Positions 38,801 through 53,600 of a stretch of 64,000 bases of DNA are shown here, piece by piece. The notes under the pieces were generated by a model. The model was not told the DNA's origin, did not search any database, and worked only from the letters and a program-made list of their open reading frames with translations. Numbering within the stretch: the stretch's first letter is position 1; each line of letters opens with the position of its first letter. The DNA lies in assembly GCA_028752905.1 (NCBI GenBank), contig JAQNBH010000014.1, forward strand, positions 1,420,721 through 1,484,720, read 5' to 3'. The position numbers and the translations under genes are program-made. Source of the stretch: Cladorhizidae sp. MBARI D1340-BT2 (taxonomy: Eukaryota; Porifera; Demospongiae; Poecilosclerida; Cladorhizidae).

Positions 38801-41800
38801 GTGTGCTGATTCTGCATGGGGACTTATTAATGCCCAAGTTGCATGCAGACAGCTGAGACTTCCTACTAGTCAAGCTACTACTCTTAGTGTGCCTGCTGTT
38901 CTTGATGGTTCTCGAGTGATCTGGTTGAAGAATGTCACTTGTACTGGAACTGAGATCAGTCTCTTTAACTGTACTGCTACACTAATTGGAAATGACTACT
39001 GTTATCCATCTGATGCTGGAGTGAGCTGTCAAGCTAGTAAGTACTACCACAATGACCCTCCTATGATGTTTGCAATTTATGATTGAATTATGTTTACATA
39101 TTTAAGTATCTTGTTTAAAGTAATTTTATAGACTGTGTATTTGATGCCTACAAATAGGTATTATGGATGGAAGTGAAATTATATGAATCCCTCAAAGTGC
39201 CGTGGTTGAATATTACAATAGGACCTATTGGTTCCTATACTGGTATAAGCTGAGTGAGGATCTGGTATAAAACAAATCAACTCGTTTAGTGGGCTTGTTT
39301 TGTGGGACTAATCGTAGACCAGTAGCAGTTGCTATAACAGCTGCTATAGTTACAGGTACTCTTAGTAGCCATATCCATATCAGGGAGCTCATGGAAAGAT
39401 CACACTGTACTGGTGAATAGTATGGCTAACCCAAGTCCTGGTGTGGTAGAATATATTTTTTTGTTATTGTGCTTAGTACATACATCCAGAAGCATTTCTA
39501 CATTAAGGGGACTGCCAATGCAGCAACCTAGTTCTTGGTACTAATTTGTCCAGTAAGAGCTGCATGCAAAGACAAAGCTTTAGTTTTGCAGTTAGTTGAT
39601 ACTAATGTAGTAAAAATATTTCTACTAGAAACTGTTAGAGGCTTTTATTCTCTGCAGTTTGTTGATCTAGGATAACTAATGCATATATCCAGAATATTTT
39701 ACAATTTCTTTCTAATCCTTCTACTGAGAGGTAACATCCAATAGGCTGTTTTCAGATTTTTTTGGTCCGGAAAAGGATAATAAACACATGAGTGTGTGAG
39801 GTACATAAAATACACATGGCTGAAATATTGCTCATTCTTCTCTAGAACGACCTGATCCTCCAGTTGATATCACTGCATCTTCTTCTGGGCCTTACTCAAT
39901 TTCACTGACATGGACTTGCACTTTAGTTGAAGAAGCTCCAGTTCTAAGGTTCATCATTTACATAAGAAATGTCATCACAAGCTCTGACTTCACTCAAGTG
40001 GCAAGCTTCTCAGTTGATAATGTAACCATCATGGGAGATTCATATATGTTCACTCTCAATAATGGAAGCATACTGCAACCATTTACTTGGTACACCTTGA
40101 GAGTTGTCTCCTGTAATATGTTCGGATGCAGTAACCAGAGCGAACATTCTAAACCAATAAAAACAGACAAGGACTGTGAGTTAAGTGTGAAGAGTAATAT
40201 ACTTAAACTATAACATTTCGTATATAATTTACTGGCTACAAGACTAGAAATCACTGAGGGCAGTATAATATCTAGTCCTTAGATATTATACAAATAAATA
40301 TCAGTATTCTAATAAGTACCGTTAAGAATGTACTCAGTATCATGGGCACTTAACCTTTCACATAAAGAATCATGTGTACCTAAACTATTTTTAAACTGAA
40401 TGTTATAAAGTAACAAGAGTCATGGGTTCCCTTACTTGAGGGCTCTAAGAATTCAGTTATTAGAATGCTTGCTTAGCAAACAGCACTTGGAATAACTTTT
40501 TTCTCTAACTCATTTAATTTAGGCCACAAATCACTCTATTGTGACTACTATTTAACACCTAAACTCAGGCAGAGCAGACAATGAATTTGTCTCAGAGTTC
40601 TTCTATGTTATATTCTAAACCATTTGCTGCCATTTGAACATACACACTTTTTAATATTGCAAGCAGCTTTGTTACAGAGCCTGGAGATTATCTGATTTGA
40701 TAACAGCTATATATATGGGTACAAACTTTTGGACCTGTTTATGTCAAAGCTGGGAATATAATATCTTCTTTTGTAAATCCACAAATGGAGTGATTTTATA
40801 GTGGAATAAGGTTAGATGCAGCCCTTCTGGCAAAGATCTTGAGTTAGATTTCAATGTTTGAGCTTTAGCATAAGTTGAGGTAAAGATTGCTGCTAAGTTG
40901 TATTCTTGTGCAGATATTAATGTTATGCTACCATTGGTAATGTAAAAATGCATGTACAGACATATCCATCATATGCCCTAAACATATGACTTCAAATACT
41001 CGTTTTAGTCAAGTGGTATAGAAAGATAAGTTCTTGTGTGCAGACATATCCAGTACATATTATAACTTCAATCAGCCTCAAAGACCTAACAAAGTCCTGG
41101 TAATATTTGTTTCATATATAAGTTAACCTTTTCACCATTGCAACAACTTTGGCACCATCATTTACAGAACCTAGAAATTATCACAAAATGACTCATGTGA
41201 TAGCACAAAGTATATACAACCAGGAACTCTGTAAAATCATTCAGAATTCACAGACTATTTATAGGTGCCTAAAATGAGTGCTAATAAACTGGGAGAATAT
41301 GTCTAATTAGTGTATTAAATTTTGATGTCTCCGATAGGAAGTCAGAAACATATTATCTCCACTGTAAACTCTAATTGACTTCATTGGAATAGCTCAAGGT
41401 ATAAATAATGGCTAACAGAAGATCCCATCAAGTCACATTGCAAATCAACACCTCTGTAAACTCCAACACCGTGTCTGTCGAGGCTTAAAGCTGAAAAAAC
41501 TTTGTTGCAATAGTTTCACCTTGTATACTTTTTTCAAAACCAATGATGTTATTGCAAGGTAAATATCTAATTAAGGCATTTGTGAAGTCAAACTTACCCA
41601 TTCCAATAAGAAAAATGGCTTCTGGTCTAAATATGCATGATATTTTGGAGATACTAGATTGCAATGATTTTGGCCTCACTGAAGTTAAAAGTGGGCACTA
41701 GGAAGGAGAAGAGTTGTTTGTGTATTAGGGGACAATATACTAAAGACCCAGGAGAGCTAGCAGCTCTAAGTAAAATTGTGGATTCACAGCCTATTTTTGG

Positions 41801-44800
41801 CCGGGCCGGAGGTAGTTATGTTGACTTGCCTAGCAATCGAGATATAGAGTATTGTGATGGTGAAAAGCAGAAACAAGAGTCCCAGATTATACTTATATAA
41901 GGTAGCTCATACTACCTTTTTTCTCACAAATAATAATTAGTATTTACCAAGGTGTTTGAGGGCATTAGCTAACTAACTAACTATCTACATTTATGAAGCT
42001 TGCTGTGCAGCTTGGACTAGCACTACATACTTCACCAGCTCTACCAACCATGACTGTTACTCTGCTGGCATATTTGACTCTTTGATTGGTGTTGCCCCCT
42101 CATCAATGTTTACTTACTTCCTAAGCTCTACATACTCTACAAGCTTTAACACAACCTTCACTATGCTGCCACAATTGATTCTTTTGGTTTATATATTTTT
42201 TGTATATTTTATATACTGTTTAGTACTGTTTTGTGTTCCTCGTCTGAATTTAATTCCATAAAAGCAGCAAAATCTTCATCACAAAATAACACAATATAGC
42301 TCAATGATATCCAATATCTAGTGTGTATTTCAATAATGTTGTGTGGAGTAGAGACAATTATGAGTTATATATATATTCACATTTTCAATTCAAACTTCCA
42401 GTAATCTATCCATATTCAACCAAAAATGGTACTGAAAACAATTAAATATTGTTTGTGGTCTTTTGCTAAACAACCTATAGTTGACCACAGTATTTATTAG
42501 CACTAATGCCACAACATCAGCCATTGTCACTAAGGATGCTATTGCACTCCTGATTAAATATTTTAAAAAAATTGGGTCACAATAAAAATAAAAAGTTGTG
42601 TAAATACATTATACAAAGAGTTATTTTTGCCCCACAGTCCACATTTCATGCTCTTACTCATAATGATTTTCATTATTGCAGCTGCAAAGGAGACCACTGG
42701 GAATTCCTTACCTGTGATAATAGGAACTGCTATTCCTTTTTCCATCATCGCTGCCATTACACTCACACTAATTGTTATTGCTGTATGCATCTTCTGTTAT
42801 AAGCAGTACAAGTTCAGGAAATCTATCAAGGTAGGAGAGAGTGTATTTTTCTAGCATAAATATGCTGTAAACTAAACTTGTTTTGGTAGTTTGGCCATTT
42901 TTTCATATGCAATTCAAAATTCCTACAGTTGTGTGTAACTTTCACCAAACTAAGTCAATTTGAATGACTTGACCACCATTGTGCAGTAGTTCCTTTTTTG
43001 ATATGCTATTCAAAGGCCCTAAGGTTGTTAATGTTCCAATAAACTTTTACTAAGATAAAGCAATACCTTAGATTGGTCATTGTTTTCATATGTAATAAGA
43101 AGGAGGTCACATTTCTGTAAGGTCAGGAGAATAGCGGACATGAATTGTGCCTGGTGATTAAAATTCTCAAATATTAAGTTTGACATAAAAATTATTGTTC
43201 TTGTCATATACAGCCTGGAGGTGGCGACAATGAGGGCATGATGGATTGGATAGATGTTCCCAACACTGACTTCATTTCTGAGTGCAAGGTCAAGGGGAAG
43301 AAGCTCATGGTCGACTGTTGGGAGGTAAACATTATCACTGTATAATATTGCAATCATGATGCAGCTAGGGAAGATTTTTAATGAGCTAAGTGAGCTGAAC
43401 TTCAGATGATTTGGAAGCTTAGCTCTTTCGTGGATAGTGCATAAACATTGGATGTTCGTGTTTGGCTGGCAAAAATATTATAAAGCTGGGTAAGAACATC
43501 TCAAGTGCTGTGTTGCTGGATATTGGAAGTCAGAGCATTTCTTTGACCTTGAAGGTAAATTTGTAGTTAGCTATGAAGCATGTTACTATAGAAATTGTCC
43601 GGTTCAACAAGTTATAGCTAGCTAGCTTCAGCTGGGTGCTTGGTTTTGTTCCCTTAGCCTATAAGGATTTCAGACTCTGATAGAAGAGGTGTAATCTGGT
43701 GCTTGCTTAGTTGTGCTAAAGTGTTATTATTGGCTATAAACTGGGCCTATATCAGTCACATCCCTAACCTCACCCAGGACATTTCATGTGTGCTAGATGC
43801 TAGTTTTGTTAGATGTCTCTCTGATATAGGAGTTCTTTCCTCGGGAGATTTCCAGTTGAATATTGCGGCAGATACTAAGTTTGTTGGGAGCCAGACATTT
43901 AAACAAATGTTGTTTTTCTTAGATATAACATAGAATCTTCAGTATGGCTATTTCCAGCTTGTTTAGCTAAGGGGTAATGTTTAATTATTCAACCAACCTG
44001 CACATTGTTTGATTGTAAGAAGTTTGTGATGAATTGAAACCTGGCTAATAATTGTTGCTGGACTTTAATGGGCTTTTTCTAGTTTGTTAGCAATAAATGA
44101 TTTGCTAACCTACATATGAATTTATGTTATATGACCTGTTTTTGTTATTCCATAAATAACTAATATAGCAGGAGAAATATGGAATGGCATTCAAATATCT
44201 AGCTAGATTCATAGTTTTAGTAGTGCTGTCCTTTCATTTGATAATCTTCAAAATATGGCAGTAGGTACAATGGTGTTATTTTGTATTGTTATCTTTGTCA
44301 GTGGTCTTTTTTTGGCAAGTCATCATACTTCACAAATTGTGCTTCTTCCAAATAGCACAAGTTTTGGAAATTCTTCTGGGAATGCCATTTCTGTTAGCCT
44401 GAGTGGAAATTCACATTGTGGAGAAATATATCACTGCTCTTTGGTTATTGCATGTTGAATGAATTCCAAGGAGCCCATGTTTCACATCCAGCCTAAACTC
44501 AGGTTGAACGAGTGGCTATTACCAAGTCATATTATGAATATTTACCTCATTCAAGTTAAGTAAATTTACTCCCATAAACCTCAAAGACTATTGATTTTCT
44601 CTTCCCCCACTTTCCATGTAACCAGCTATATCCTTTGCCATATCACTTGAGGATAATGTTGAGAGCATATTGACGAGTTGCTTGTCCGACCACTTGAGTC
44701 TATCATCTCAGGGTACTTTATTTGTGCTAACCACTTAGTTTACTATTTTGTTGTTACCTTTATCAAGGTTCATATCTGGATTGAGTGTAACATCAACTTA

Positions 44801-47800
44801 GAGTTAGACAAGTGCATGGAAACCATTGTTGATCAGATCAGCAAAAGTGATGATGTAGATAGTGTCTATGTGAATGTTGTAGGGTTTCTTTTAAGATTGG
44901 TGGGGGGTGGGTTGAGGAGGGAGGGTGGTGGGGTGATTTGCCTCCTTTGGATATGTTTTACCCTGCCTAGTAATTTTTAATATCCTGTAGTAACAAATTT
45001 GAAGTTAAATGGCACATGCAAAGGAAATTACACAAGCCTTCTAATCTTTCTATTCCATACAATTACAAATTATATGTAAATCATCAACACATAAATGTTG
45101 GTGGTAATTCTATAGTTATTTTCTAATTAGGTTTACTTCTTCATTGCTATTTCCCAACATGGTTATAATTATTTTTATCTTTGTTCATCAACGCGGTACC
45201 CCCATAGAAATTGATAGGACAGATATTAGCCAATGAGCTTAAGTTGGGGAAACATTGTCTTGAGCATTTCATTGGTCAACTATTCTTGTCATGATGCTAA
45301 ATCTTCCTTTGGCTATTGAGTAAGGTAGTGTCAGCTATTCAGTACTAATTTCAGGTTATATGATGGCTGGTTTAGATATTAAAGAGTATGGGGTGCAGTT
45401 TTTTAGTTACCTTGATGAGGCTCTACATATATTTTCTAAGGGGATGGAAGGGGTGAAAAGTTATGGAGGTTACAAAGTTGATTCCTTTTGGGGTTTTGAC
45501 CACTGGTCCCACTGAAGTTGATCTAAATAATGAAATTAAGCAAGCGAAAAGCCTATAACATGATCAGCAAATCTAATAATAAAGCACTGGCAGAATTCAT
45601 CAACTGATACTGTGTACTGTTTGGTTACTTACTGTTTCATTTAAGTGCATGTGCTTGATCAGTATATACTCGATGTAGTTATGATTGGCTCTCTTGCTGC
45701 ATATTGCTATCCTGGTTCTAGAGACTATATTTCTTCGTTTGCTGGTGATGTATATAGCAATATTGGTGCTCTTACTGTGTCAGTGTTGACTGGCAAAAAC
45801 AGTGCCCTTAGTAATTATATTACTACCATGACATGTATTATTAATCCTTTAGATACCCACCACAGATGTCATAGTGGAGGATTACCTGCAAGAAGGTGCC
45901 TTCGGCGTGGTATTTAGGGGTATGATTCGAGGATCTCTGAGCAACCCGAAACTCTTGTTTAAGCTTAAGCAGACAATCGGACTACCAATTGCCATTAAAC
46001 TTCTAAAAGGCAGGAACTCTCTTATTTCATTATTGGTGCTGTTATTGTTATTATTTTTATCTTACATTTTAACATAATTTCAAATGCATTCAATTTAGCA
46101 GTGGTTGAGGAATAGTTTCTCAACAGAGCCAAAAATGTTAATAATAGAAAGAATCAAGGTATACCATGTAGAAAACAGCCTATTAGATAAACCTTTATGA
46201 TTCAAAATCATACACACCAGTTATTATATGGAAATACAGTATAATATTGAAGTGTTACATTTTCAATTGTAATGGTTCATCAAACTGTTGATGGTTTGCA
46301 TAGGTTCGTACTTGTTTTCTTTCAATTTTTGACCATCAATCGAATGTATTTGTAATAGGAATTAAAAAAAGAAAATTATAACATATTTTAAAATGTTTTG
46401 ATCTTGTCAATATTGTTTTTCTTATTGGTTTTCATTTCAATGTTGTGGCCATCTAAGCAACTGGAAACCAACTAGCAGAGATATAACTTGTTTGAATTGT
46501 TTACAATACACACGTTGACACCTTGTTTTGTTATTGATTCAGATAGGGATTGGCTAGCCCTTCAGGTACATTGCACAGAATCTAACTAAACATAGCAGAC
46601 ATTATTCTATTGTTCTTACTAATTAATAGTGAACACAATTGTTCTATGGTTGCTTGCATTTACTTTTTTGGGGGGGTTATCTATCATTAAATTAACTGAC
46701 TGCTCATTTCAGATTCAGCTGCATTGCATTCTGGTTATAAAATACCACAAGTTCCTTTGATTGCCTCCTTGACAACTAACTCTGCCCATATCTTTTTACT
46801 GCAATTGAATAAATAACAAGAGTTATGGATGTGCATTGCAAGGGTTAGAGTTTTGTTGTCTAAAGTTTTCATAAATTGAGTTATTGAATGCAAGTTATAT
46901 AATAGACAGATACTTGAGAATGATGCTTTCAACATTTGTTTTTTATCAGTTTTTGGGGAACTGATGGGTTATACAACCTTAACTAAGGATGAATCTTTTT
47001 TCGAGCCATCACTACCACTTAAGCAGATAAGAAGCTGTAGTGTGAGCTGTCGCTGAGTTGTGAGGTTTGTTTGTTTGCTTGTTTTTGAAGGTTTTGTGGC
47101 TACTATTTTATAAAGTGAGTCAAATCAATATAGGAGATGTCATAGTATCTGAGAAAAAGGGTAAATTCTATAGAAATAATTATACTTTTCAATTTGTACT
47201 AATACTTGCAATCTGCCTTCAAGCTTTCATGTTCATGATGTGTTTAAGACATAGAAGTTCCAATAACTCAAATGTTTTAATTCTGTACAAGAACAACTTT
47301 TATTCAATGTCACATGTCTGTATATACATGTATATTTGAAATGGCCATTGAGTAAAAGTGGTTCTTGTAGAGAATAAAAACATTTGGGTAATTGCTAATT
47401 ATTATTGCCAACAGTTATTACTGCTTATATTTTTTTAAACTTACTCCATTGTTGTTTTACTGTTGTTGTTGTGCTTGTTTTTGTTTCTCTGCAGATACTA
47501 AAAAAGAAAGAAGTAACTTCTTGGTGGAGATAGACATGATGAAGAAGATATCTGAGGGCTATTGTAATAACATTGTCAACATGGTAGGGTGTGTCACAGT
47601 GCAGGAGCCACTCTGTCTCATCACAGAGTTTGTATCTCATGGTGATCTTTTGGAATATCTCAGAAATCGAAGAAAAAAGGTCTGAGATTTTGTATGGAAA
47701 TACTAACATGACATAAAATGAGGGAAATCAGGGATATACTACTGAGAACAATATTTCTTTATTGTAATGCCGTAGCTGTAGCACCAAAACCTTTTTTCAA

Positions 47801-48036
47801 GAAAATCAAGAAATAAAATAATTTGTATAGTACTATAACCAGCCCTGAAATTAGCTCATTCTGTCAATCAAGATCTACTTACGAAGAAAGTCTGAGAACA
47901 GTTCCCAGTAAGTATGTTAGTTATAACTAAGCTAAGCTTATAACCTAGCTACTATACCTTACCTATTAAACTAGAATGTCCTTATCTAATAAACTGTTTT
48001 GTAAAAGTAAACCTAGTTATTTACTCTTGAGAACTC

Positions 48037-48068
<32 letters not shown>

Positions 48069-50623
48069 CTAGCTCGGTTACTATATGCCTATGCCAGGGG
48101 CGTAGGAAGCAATTCTTAAGTGTAGATGCCCTGTCAAATTTTTCGCCTTGCCACACCAGGGTGTGGTTTTACAAATGTGGGTTTGGTTTGGAAACTTACA
48201 AAAAACAACTTCATGCATGCATTTCAAACCTTACCTAATGTCAGTCCGAGGGAACTTGCTGCAATGATGGGCACACTACAAGCCAGGACCCATCCCTCGA
48301 CGATGCTTGAAGTGCTATTATCACCATTACTATATACAATTATGTTATTGTTTCTCATAAGATATATAGTTGTTGCTATTACATCACATATCAGGTCTAA
48401 ATCAGTTTGTTTAAATTTATCAAAGATATTTTCTCGGCGACTATATAGATTCTCTGATAAATTCATTGCCTATCTCTACTAAACTCAATCGATCAGTGCG
48501 ATGTTTGTGCACATTCAAGGCAGAGTTCACCGGTTTTACTCAGGGCTTGGGTATAACCCGGGTTAGGTTAAATACATTTTACCCGGTTTTACCCTTTTAC
48601 TCAAACATGGATACAACCCAGGATAAAATAATAGACACAATATATTTATTATAAACTGTAAAGATATTATAAGAAATTAACTCTGTAATCAGGAAGTAAG
48701 ACATTCAATAAATGGCAACTGTAAAGAACTAGACAAAAACAGGAGCTGTGTTTCACTCAGCATTTATTTACCAAGTGATGTTACCAAGTGATAAGGTTGT
48801 ATACTCGAGTATATATATATTTTTTATTTAATGATTTATTTAAATATTTAAACAAGATTCATGGGATTAAAGTCCAATTGATATGCAAGTTAAGCAGATT
48901 TGATAGTCAATCTCCTGAGGTCCTCGCAGGAGTCTGTGGCAGAAGACGAGTTTCTAGGCTTTCTCATTTTTGTAATTGCAGTATATCCTTCCAATTGGAG
49001 AAGCCCTTGGTAATGAAGGCTGCATCTGACCACTGAAGCTTCTTCTCTTCACTTGCTTTAGCACATCTCTGCCCTCCATGTAGTGTATCCAAGGCCACCT
49101 GAGGAACCATGAGGGCTGGAAACTTCTCTTTACCACACATTTCTTTTCAAATTCTGAAACGGAAATCCTTTTGGGCAGGACAGCTGCGTGGGCGCGCGCA
49201 TGTGCGCGCAATTTTTTAATTTATTTATTTATTTATTTATTATTATTATTATTATTTTTTTATATTTTTTGTAAAAAGTGTAGCGGCCATGGCCGCTCCG
49301 GCCGCTGCAGTTCCTACGCCCTTGTATGCTAGAAGAATAAAAATAAAGCTTATAAAAGCACGAGAACTTAGTTTAGCCAGTCTATTTACTAGTATAATAC
49401 TCTTTCAACATAGCACTTGAGTTTCAAACAAAAGCTATTGCTACTACAAATACCTTAAGTCCTAGCCAGCTGGTATTCGTCTAGATGCCAACTGAACAAG
49501 ACAACAGATGAAAACTTACCAATAAGCAACTAGATTGGTAGAGAGCATCATATAGCAACTTAGGTTAACCATGCTACTTATCGTTATAGTGCTATTTCAA
49601 CATAGTGCTCCAGTTTCATGTGAAAGATATAGCTACTATGATTAGCTGTAATCTTATGGCTGCTATTACTGTGGTGTAAACCTTACTGAGCGAGATGACA
49701 GATGTAAATGCAACTACATTAGTGAAGAACATTTCTGTAGCATATATATATATATATATGAGAAACACATATGAGAGTAAATTTCATTGAGCATATAGCT
49801 ACGTGTATATAATATATGGAACCCAAGTTCTATGTTAAAGATTACCATAATGGTGGTGTCATCTAATTACGCATCTAACTCTCTTAACTATAAAGTGTTC
49901 AGAAGTTAAATATCTTTCTTGACTGCTAGTATTGAGAGTTATTGACATTATCATGTTCAAATTGATGTGCCAGCTCACCTTCAATGGTTGTCAGTGAAAT
50001 TTGTAGTCGCTATTAATAAAGCAGGTTCTTTCAAATGCATCAATTGCTTAGCCTCATGCTTCTCTATAAACCATTGATGTTAGTTCAAGACAAAATTGTT
50101 TGTCATTTTGGGGGCAAATATTTAGGAGTTATATTTTTCCCATTTATCTATTCACATAGTCTTCTAATAGACTATTGAGAAAATAGCCACACTTGATAGC
50201 TTTTGTCTACAGATGGATATCTATATTAGCAAGATTTGCATTGGTTCCTTTTTTTATCCAGACAGGACTGGGTACATAGAACAGTATGGACTGGTCCAGA
50301 AAAATAATCGTGCACATGTTAAATTTAAGCCAACCATTTCCTTGATTTACCTTTTTTGTAATGGAGGAAGAAACTAATTTTGGGGCCTTTTCCAGTATTT
50401 TGGCCAACCTGTAATTTGGATTTCACTCACTTTTAGCCTAGATACACAAAAATAGGGCAAAATGTAACATTATAGGTAGTTTTTTTATTTTTGAACATAG
50501 CAAATCTCATTTTATGGGCCATTATAGATCTACCATGTCATGAATGGATTTTGCTTAAAAGGATATCTACTGTGACAATACTTGTGTCATTTTTATTTTT
50601 TGCCGGTAACCTTGAGTACCTAG

Positions 50624-50659
<36 letters not shown>

Positions 50660-53600
50660 CCTTCTACAGTGCTAAGTGCCTGTGAGAAGGCTATAGCTAG
50701 TTCATCACGCAAAATTGGTATTAAGCTGTTTTAGGGATGCTGTCCTTGTGTACTGGTATCTGACAATGCCCCTTTGACAAATCCAATGTTGTAATTTATG
50801 CTAAACCTCTTAGTCTATTGAAAAGGTCATCTACATCTCATCGGGTATAGATAATTTTTCGTCTCCTTGTTTAACCTTTGTTAGTCCGCACAGTCTGTAG
50901 GACACTCAACCTTTTTTGCCCAACGAATCTGGGTTGCCCAGGGCTGGTCGACAGTTCGATAATCCCTAACTAAAGGATTTGGGTGACCTCATGTTGTACC
51001 CTCCTGTTTAGTCTGTAACAGCAGGTACACAGCCAAATGGAACAGTGTTGCATCTCCCATTTTCCTTCTTAACTCGACCCATTTTGTCCATCCTGGTTTG
51101 TCCTTGAACATCTCATTGTAGTATACAAGCAGCTTCGGCTGTGCCTGTTTCTTTTCTGTTGTTAGGACCACCAGTATCATACTAGATGGTTCACCTTCCT
51201 TCCCAGGTGATAATCTACATTTCACTGTCTTCTACCTCCACTGTGCCTTCCTTATTCAGGCAAGCTATTACTGGTGACACCCATTTGGCTAGGGAATTGA
51301 GATGGAAAACTCAGTTTCTTTTCCTCTAGTTGCTCATCAGGACTTCATATGTAATGTCAACTGCTTGGTTACTTTGTAGGGCCCCTGCCAACTCGCCAAT
51401 GATTCTGAGGGTAGCAGGATGAGGATTTGATTAACCAGTTCATATATCTGGAACCACGCCGCTCGATCATAACATTTCTTGGTCTCCTCCTTTGATCCTT
51501 GCTCTTTCTCCCCCACCATCCAATGGACTTGCTGTCACATTGTACAATTGCAATGACACTGATTCTCTTCCCACTTTTCCCTTAGGATGTAATTTTGCTC
51601 CTGGCAGTTCATCCATAGAGTATTTCAAACAGGCTGATCCTGTGGTTTCATTCGGAATATCTCGATAAGCAAACATGATATATGGAAGCACTTGGTAAAA
51701 CTTGAACAGCACCTGCCGCAGCATGCTCTTCATTATGGCATGGAATCATTTGGTCATTCTATTCATTTGTGGGTGATAGGATGATGTTTTGATTGGTTTC
51801 ATTCAGATCTGTAGTTGCCACCATTTTAATGGCAGACTTTATGTATGTTGAGATAGCGATCAACAGCCAAAAAAATTGAAGTTCTGTAACCGCAACCACT
51901 AAATGTTAGAGAGCATCCTAATGGTGGGACTCTCAAACCTGTCTGTCCAACTGAACCCTCATTATGCTCGGCAAGCCTAAACTAACCAGACCACACTGCT
52001 TAGAATTGGTGTATCATTAAATAAAAATTCTGACTCAACATACTCAACTCAACAGAACTGAACACACACTCTATTGTACTGAACCACCCAACTTCATTAC
52101 TCCATACCACGGTTAATTAACAGTTCAAATATTATTAGTACCGAGTATGAACTAATATGGTCACAACATTCTCTGTTTGATCTTGAGACTGTGTTTGTCA
52201 AGGAGTCCTATCTACAGAATAAAGGGGAGGGGCTCTCTGACAATGAGCACATCTGTAATTGTTTATAATAACCCAAAAAGTTCTTAATGATTATTTGCAA
52301 GATACTGTATCCTTTTCCCAGTCATCTAGTAGTGCAAGTAACTCCTTCATGTCCAATGAAGTTCCCAAACACTTTCCGTCATATCAAGTGATTATAATTT
52401 TGGCTAGTGAAGGATGTCAACAGTAAGCTTGCTGCAACAATTGTTCTCATCAATGGTAAAAGTAAGTTTCGCCATGGATGTTCAAATAGTTCTGTAGCAA
52501 ACCTTTTTCATGGAAAAAGTGAAACACTTGAATTGCCATCACTAATTCTTTTTTAGTTCACCTCAAGAGACTTGCTCCTTCAATAACTGCCTTGAGAGAC
52601 TTGGTATTTCTTAATCTGGTTCGAGAAATTAGCTCCTTCTTTGACTAGCTCTCAAGTTTAGATTGCCTAAAAAAATGGAAAGTTATTCTCTTATGTATCA
52701 TTTACCAGTTTTTTTTAGTAAGTACCATTTTCTTGCGGGTCGGGCAGGCTAAACAACTAGAGTTTACGGTTTATATAATCATTTCTATGTAAAAACTGCC
52801 ATAACTTTCATCCATTTTCCAGATTAATTTTGGTCTCAAAAGATAGTTCTCTTCCATGTGCTTTGCACTGGTATTCGTATAGTGTTGACCATGGTATAAT
52901 TACTTGCAATAGCACTGTGGCGATAAAAAGTAATCACTTTACACTCTAAGAGTGGGTCATCAACACTTGCCATTTATACTTACAGAGTATCCACAGATAT
53001 AGTGTTCAGTTTCTTAAAAAACAATTTATTTCTGCTAACCCATTTTCAATACTACTAGCATGTGAAGTGAGCACACAAACTAAATTTTATTCCTTGAGAT
53101 AAGGGATGAATAGAAAACTGATCATTCATATGATAGAGAAAATAAAAAGCTTTCAAGTGATATAAAAATTAATTACTAAGTGAAAAATTCTACATAGTTA
53201 GAAACATTATATGTTGTCAATGCACTTGTATGAGAAACCATGTTATTCTTACTTCCTCTTGCCCATTTCTCAACCAGTATATAATGAAATGAGCATATCA
53301 ACTATCCCAACTCGAGAATGGTTTGAAAGAGTAAGCTGAAACTTAAAAATAAACAGTTGATATCATTGAATGTAAAGAATATGAAATTTAAAAAATTGCC
53401 TTTATAAAGAAAACCCCCCAAAATGTCTGGTCCTCCCTTAAGTAAGGACTGTTTGTAGCCAAGGGTCTAAGGTTAAAGGTTCAATTTAAGGGGAATAGTT
53501 CTTTAACTGAGTGGATTAAATTAAGAATGGGACAAGGAGTATCATAGTAGTTTAAGTGCTAAAATCAGAGCTATTAATTGAAGTGCTTGAAGTGAACAAT

